Positions 63,989 through 64,000 of a stretch of DNA of 64,000 bases are shown piece after piece. The notes under the pieces were generated by a model. That model had not been told where the DNA came from. It did no database searches and saw only the letters and a list, made by a program, of their open reading frames with translations. Numbering within the stretch: the stretch's first letter is position 1; each line of letters opens with the position of its first letter. Source of the stretch: Desulfoluna sp. (GTDB taxonomy: Bacteria > Desulfobacterota > Desulfobacteria > Desulfobacterales > Desulfolunaceae); NCBI RefSeq assembly GCF_030145185.1, contig NZ_JAQYWB010000004.1:56382-120381 (forward strand), given 5' to 3'. A program made the position numbers and the translations under genes.

Positions 63989-64000
63989 CCTTCTGCCTGC

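Overview
The window looks like the chromosome of a strictly anaerobic, sulfate-reducing deltaproteobacterium (Desulfobacterales; a Desulfoluna-like organism is my inference). The evidence is a true DsrC with both C-terminal cysteines, a siroheme decarboxylase subunit, a flavin-based Hdr/Flx electron-transfer operon, heavy use of selenocysteine, and a two-membrane envelope (KdsD, LpoA-like lipoprotein, RseP, MurU-AmgK). I see no tRNA, rRNA, phage, transposase or CRISPR array.

Layout. 1-10.4 kb: a YkgJ-type Cys-cluster protein, a repeat-filled gap, then a minus-strand energy-metabolism block read right to left: hdrA, flxD, flxC, flxB, flxA, then dsrC, then ahbA and a nitrilase-family amidohydrolase. 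hdrA and flxD each carry an in-frame UGA exactly where the families have a functional Cys, with a hairpin just downstream; both are read here as selenoproteins. 10.4-26.8 kb: housekeeping genes (miaA, an LpoA-like lipoprotein, phosphofructokinase, kdsD, an aminotransferase, a ClC channel, gph, truA, an RluB-like pseudouridine synthase, folC, rpsU, adk, coaE). Next to truA is a 63-residue zinc-ribbon gene split by UGA. Its bSECIS-like hairpin resembles that of E. coli fdhF. I read it as a third, possibly undescribed, selenoprotein. 27-38.2 kb: rho, rpmE, prfA, prmC and the conserved run rpsB-tsf-pyrH-frr-uppS-cdsA-dxr-rseP. 38.5-43.6 kb: a stand-alone YcaO protein and an NtrB/NtrC-type two-component pair.

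43.9-59.5 kb: two complete paralogous operons for minor type IV pilins and the tip adhesin (FimU/GspH-like, PilW, PilV, PilX, PilY1), each preceded by a sigma-54-like promoter and separated by 2.1 kb of repeats. The NtrC-type regulator beside them is the natural candidate activator. 59.5-64 kb: repeats, a MurU-AmgK fusion whose last residues come from a dispersed repeat, an orphan ribbon-helix-helix antitoxin, and heptanucleotide tandem repeats.

How it fits together: FlxA takes electrons from NAD(P)H and FlxBCD/HdrA splits or merges them. No HdrBC is present here, and dsrC, the sulfite-reduction thiol carrier, lies directly downstream. AhbA feeds siroheme into heme synthesis for cytochromes. 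Intergenic DNA is unusually rich in several dispersed repeat families, which appear to have damaged or extended neighbouring genes.
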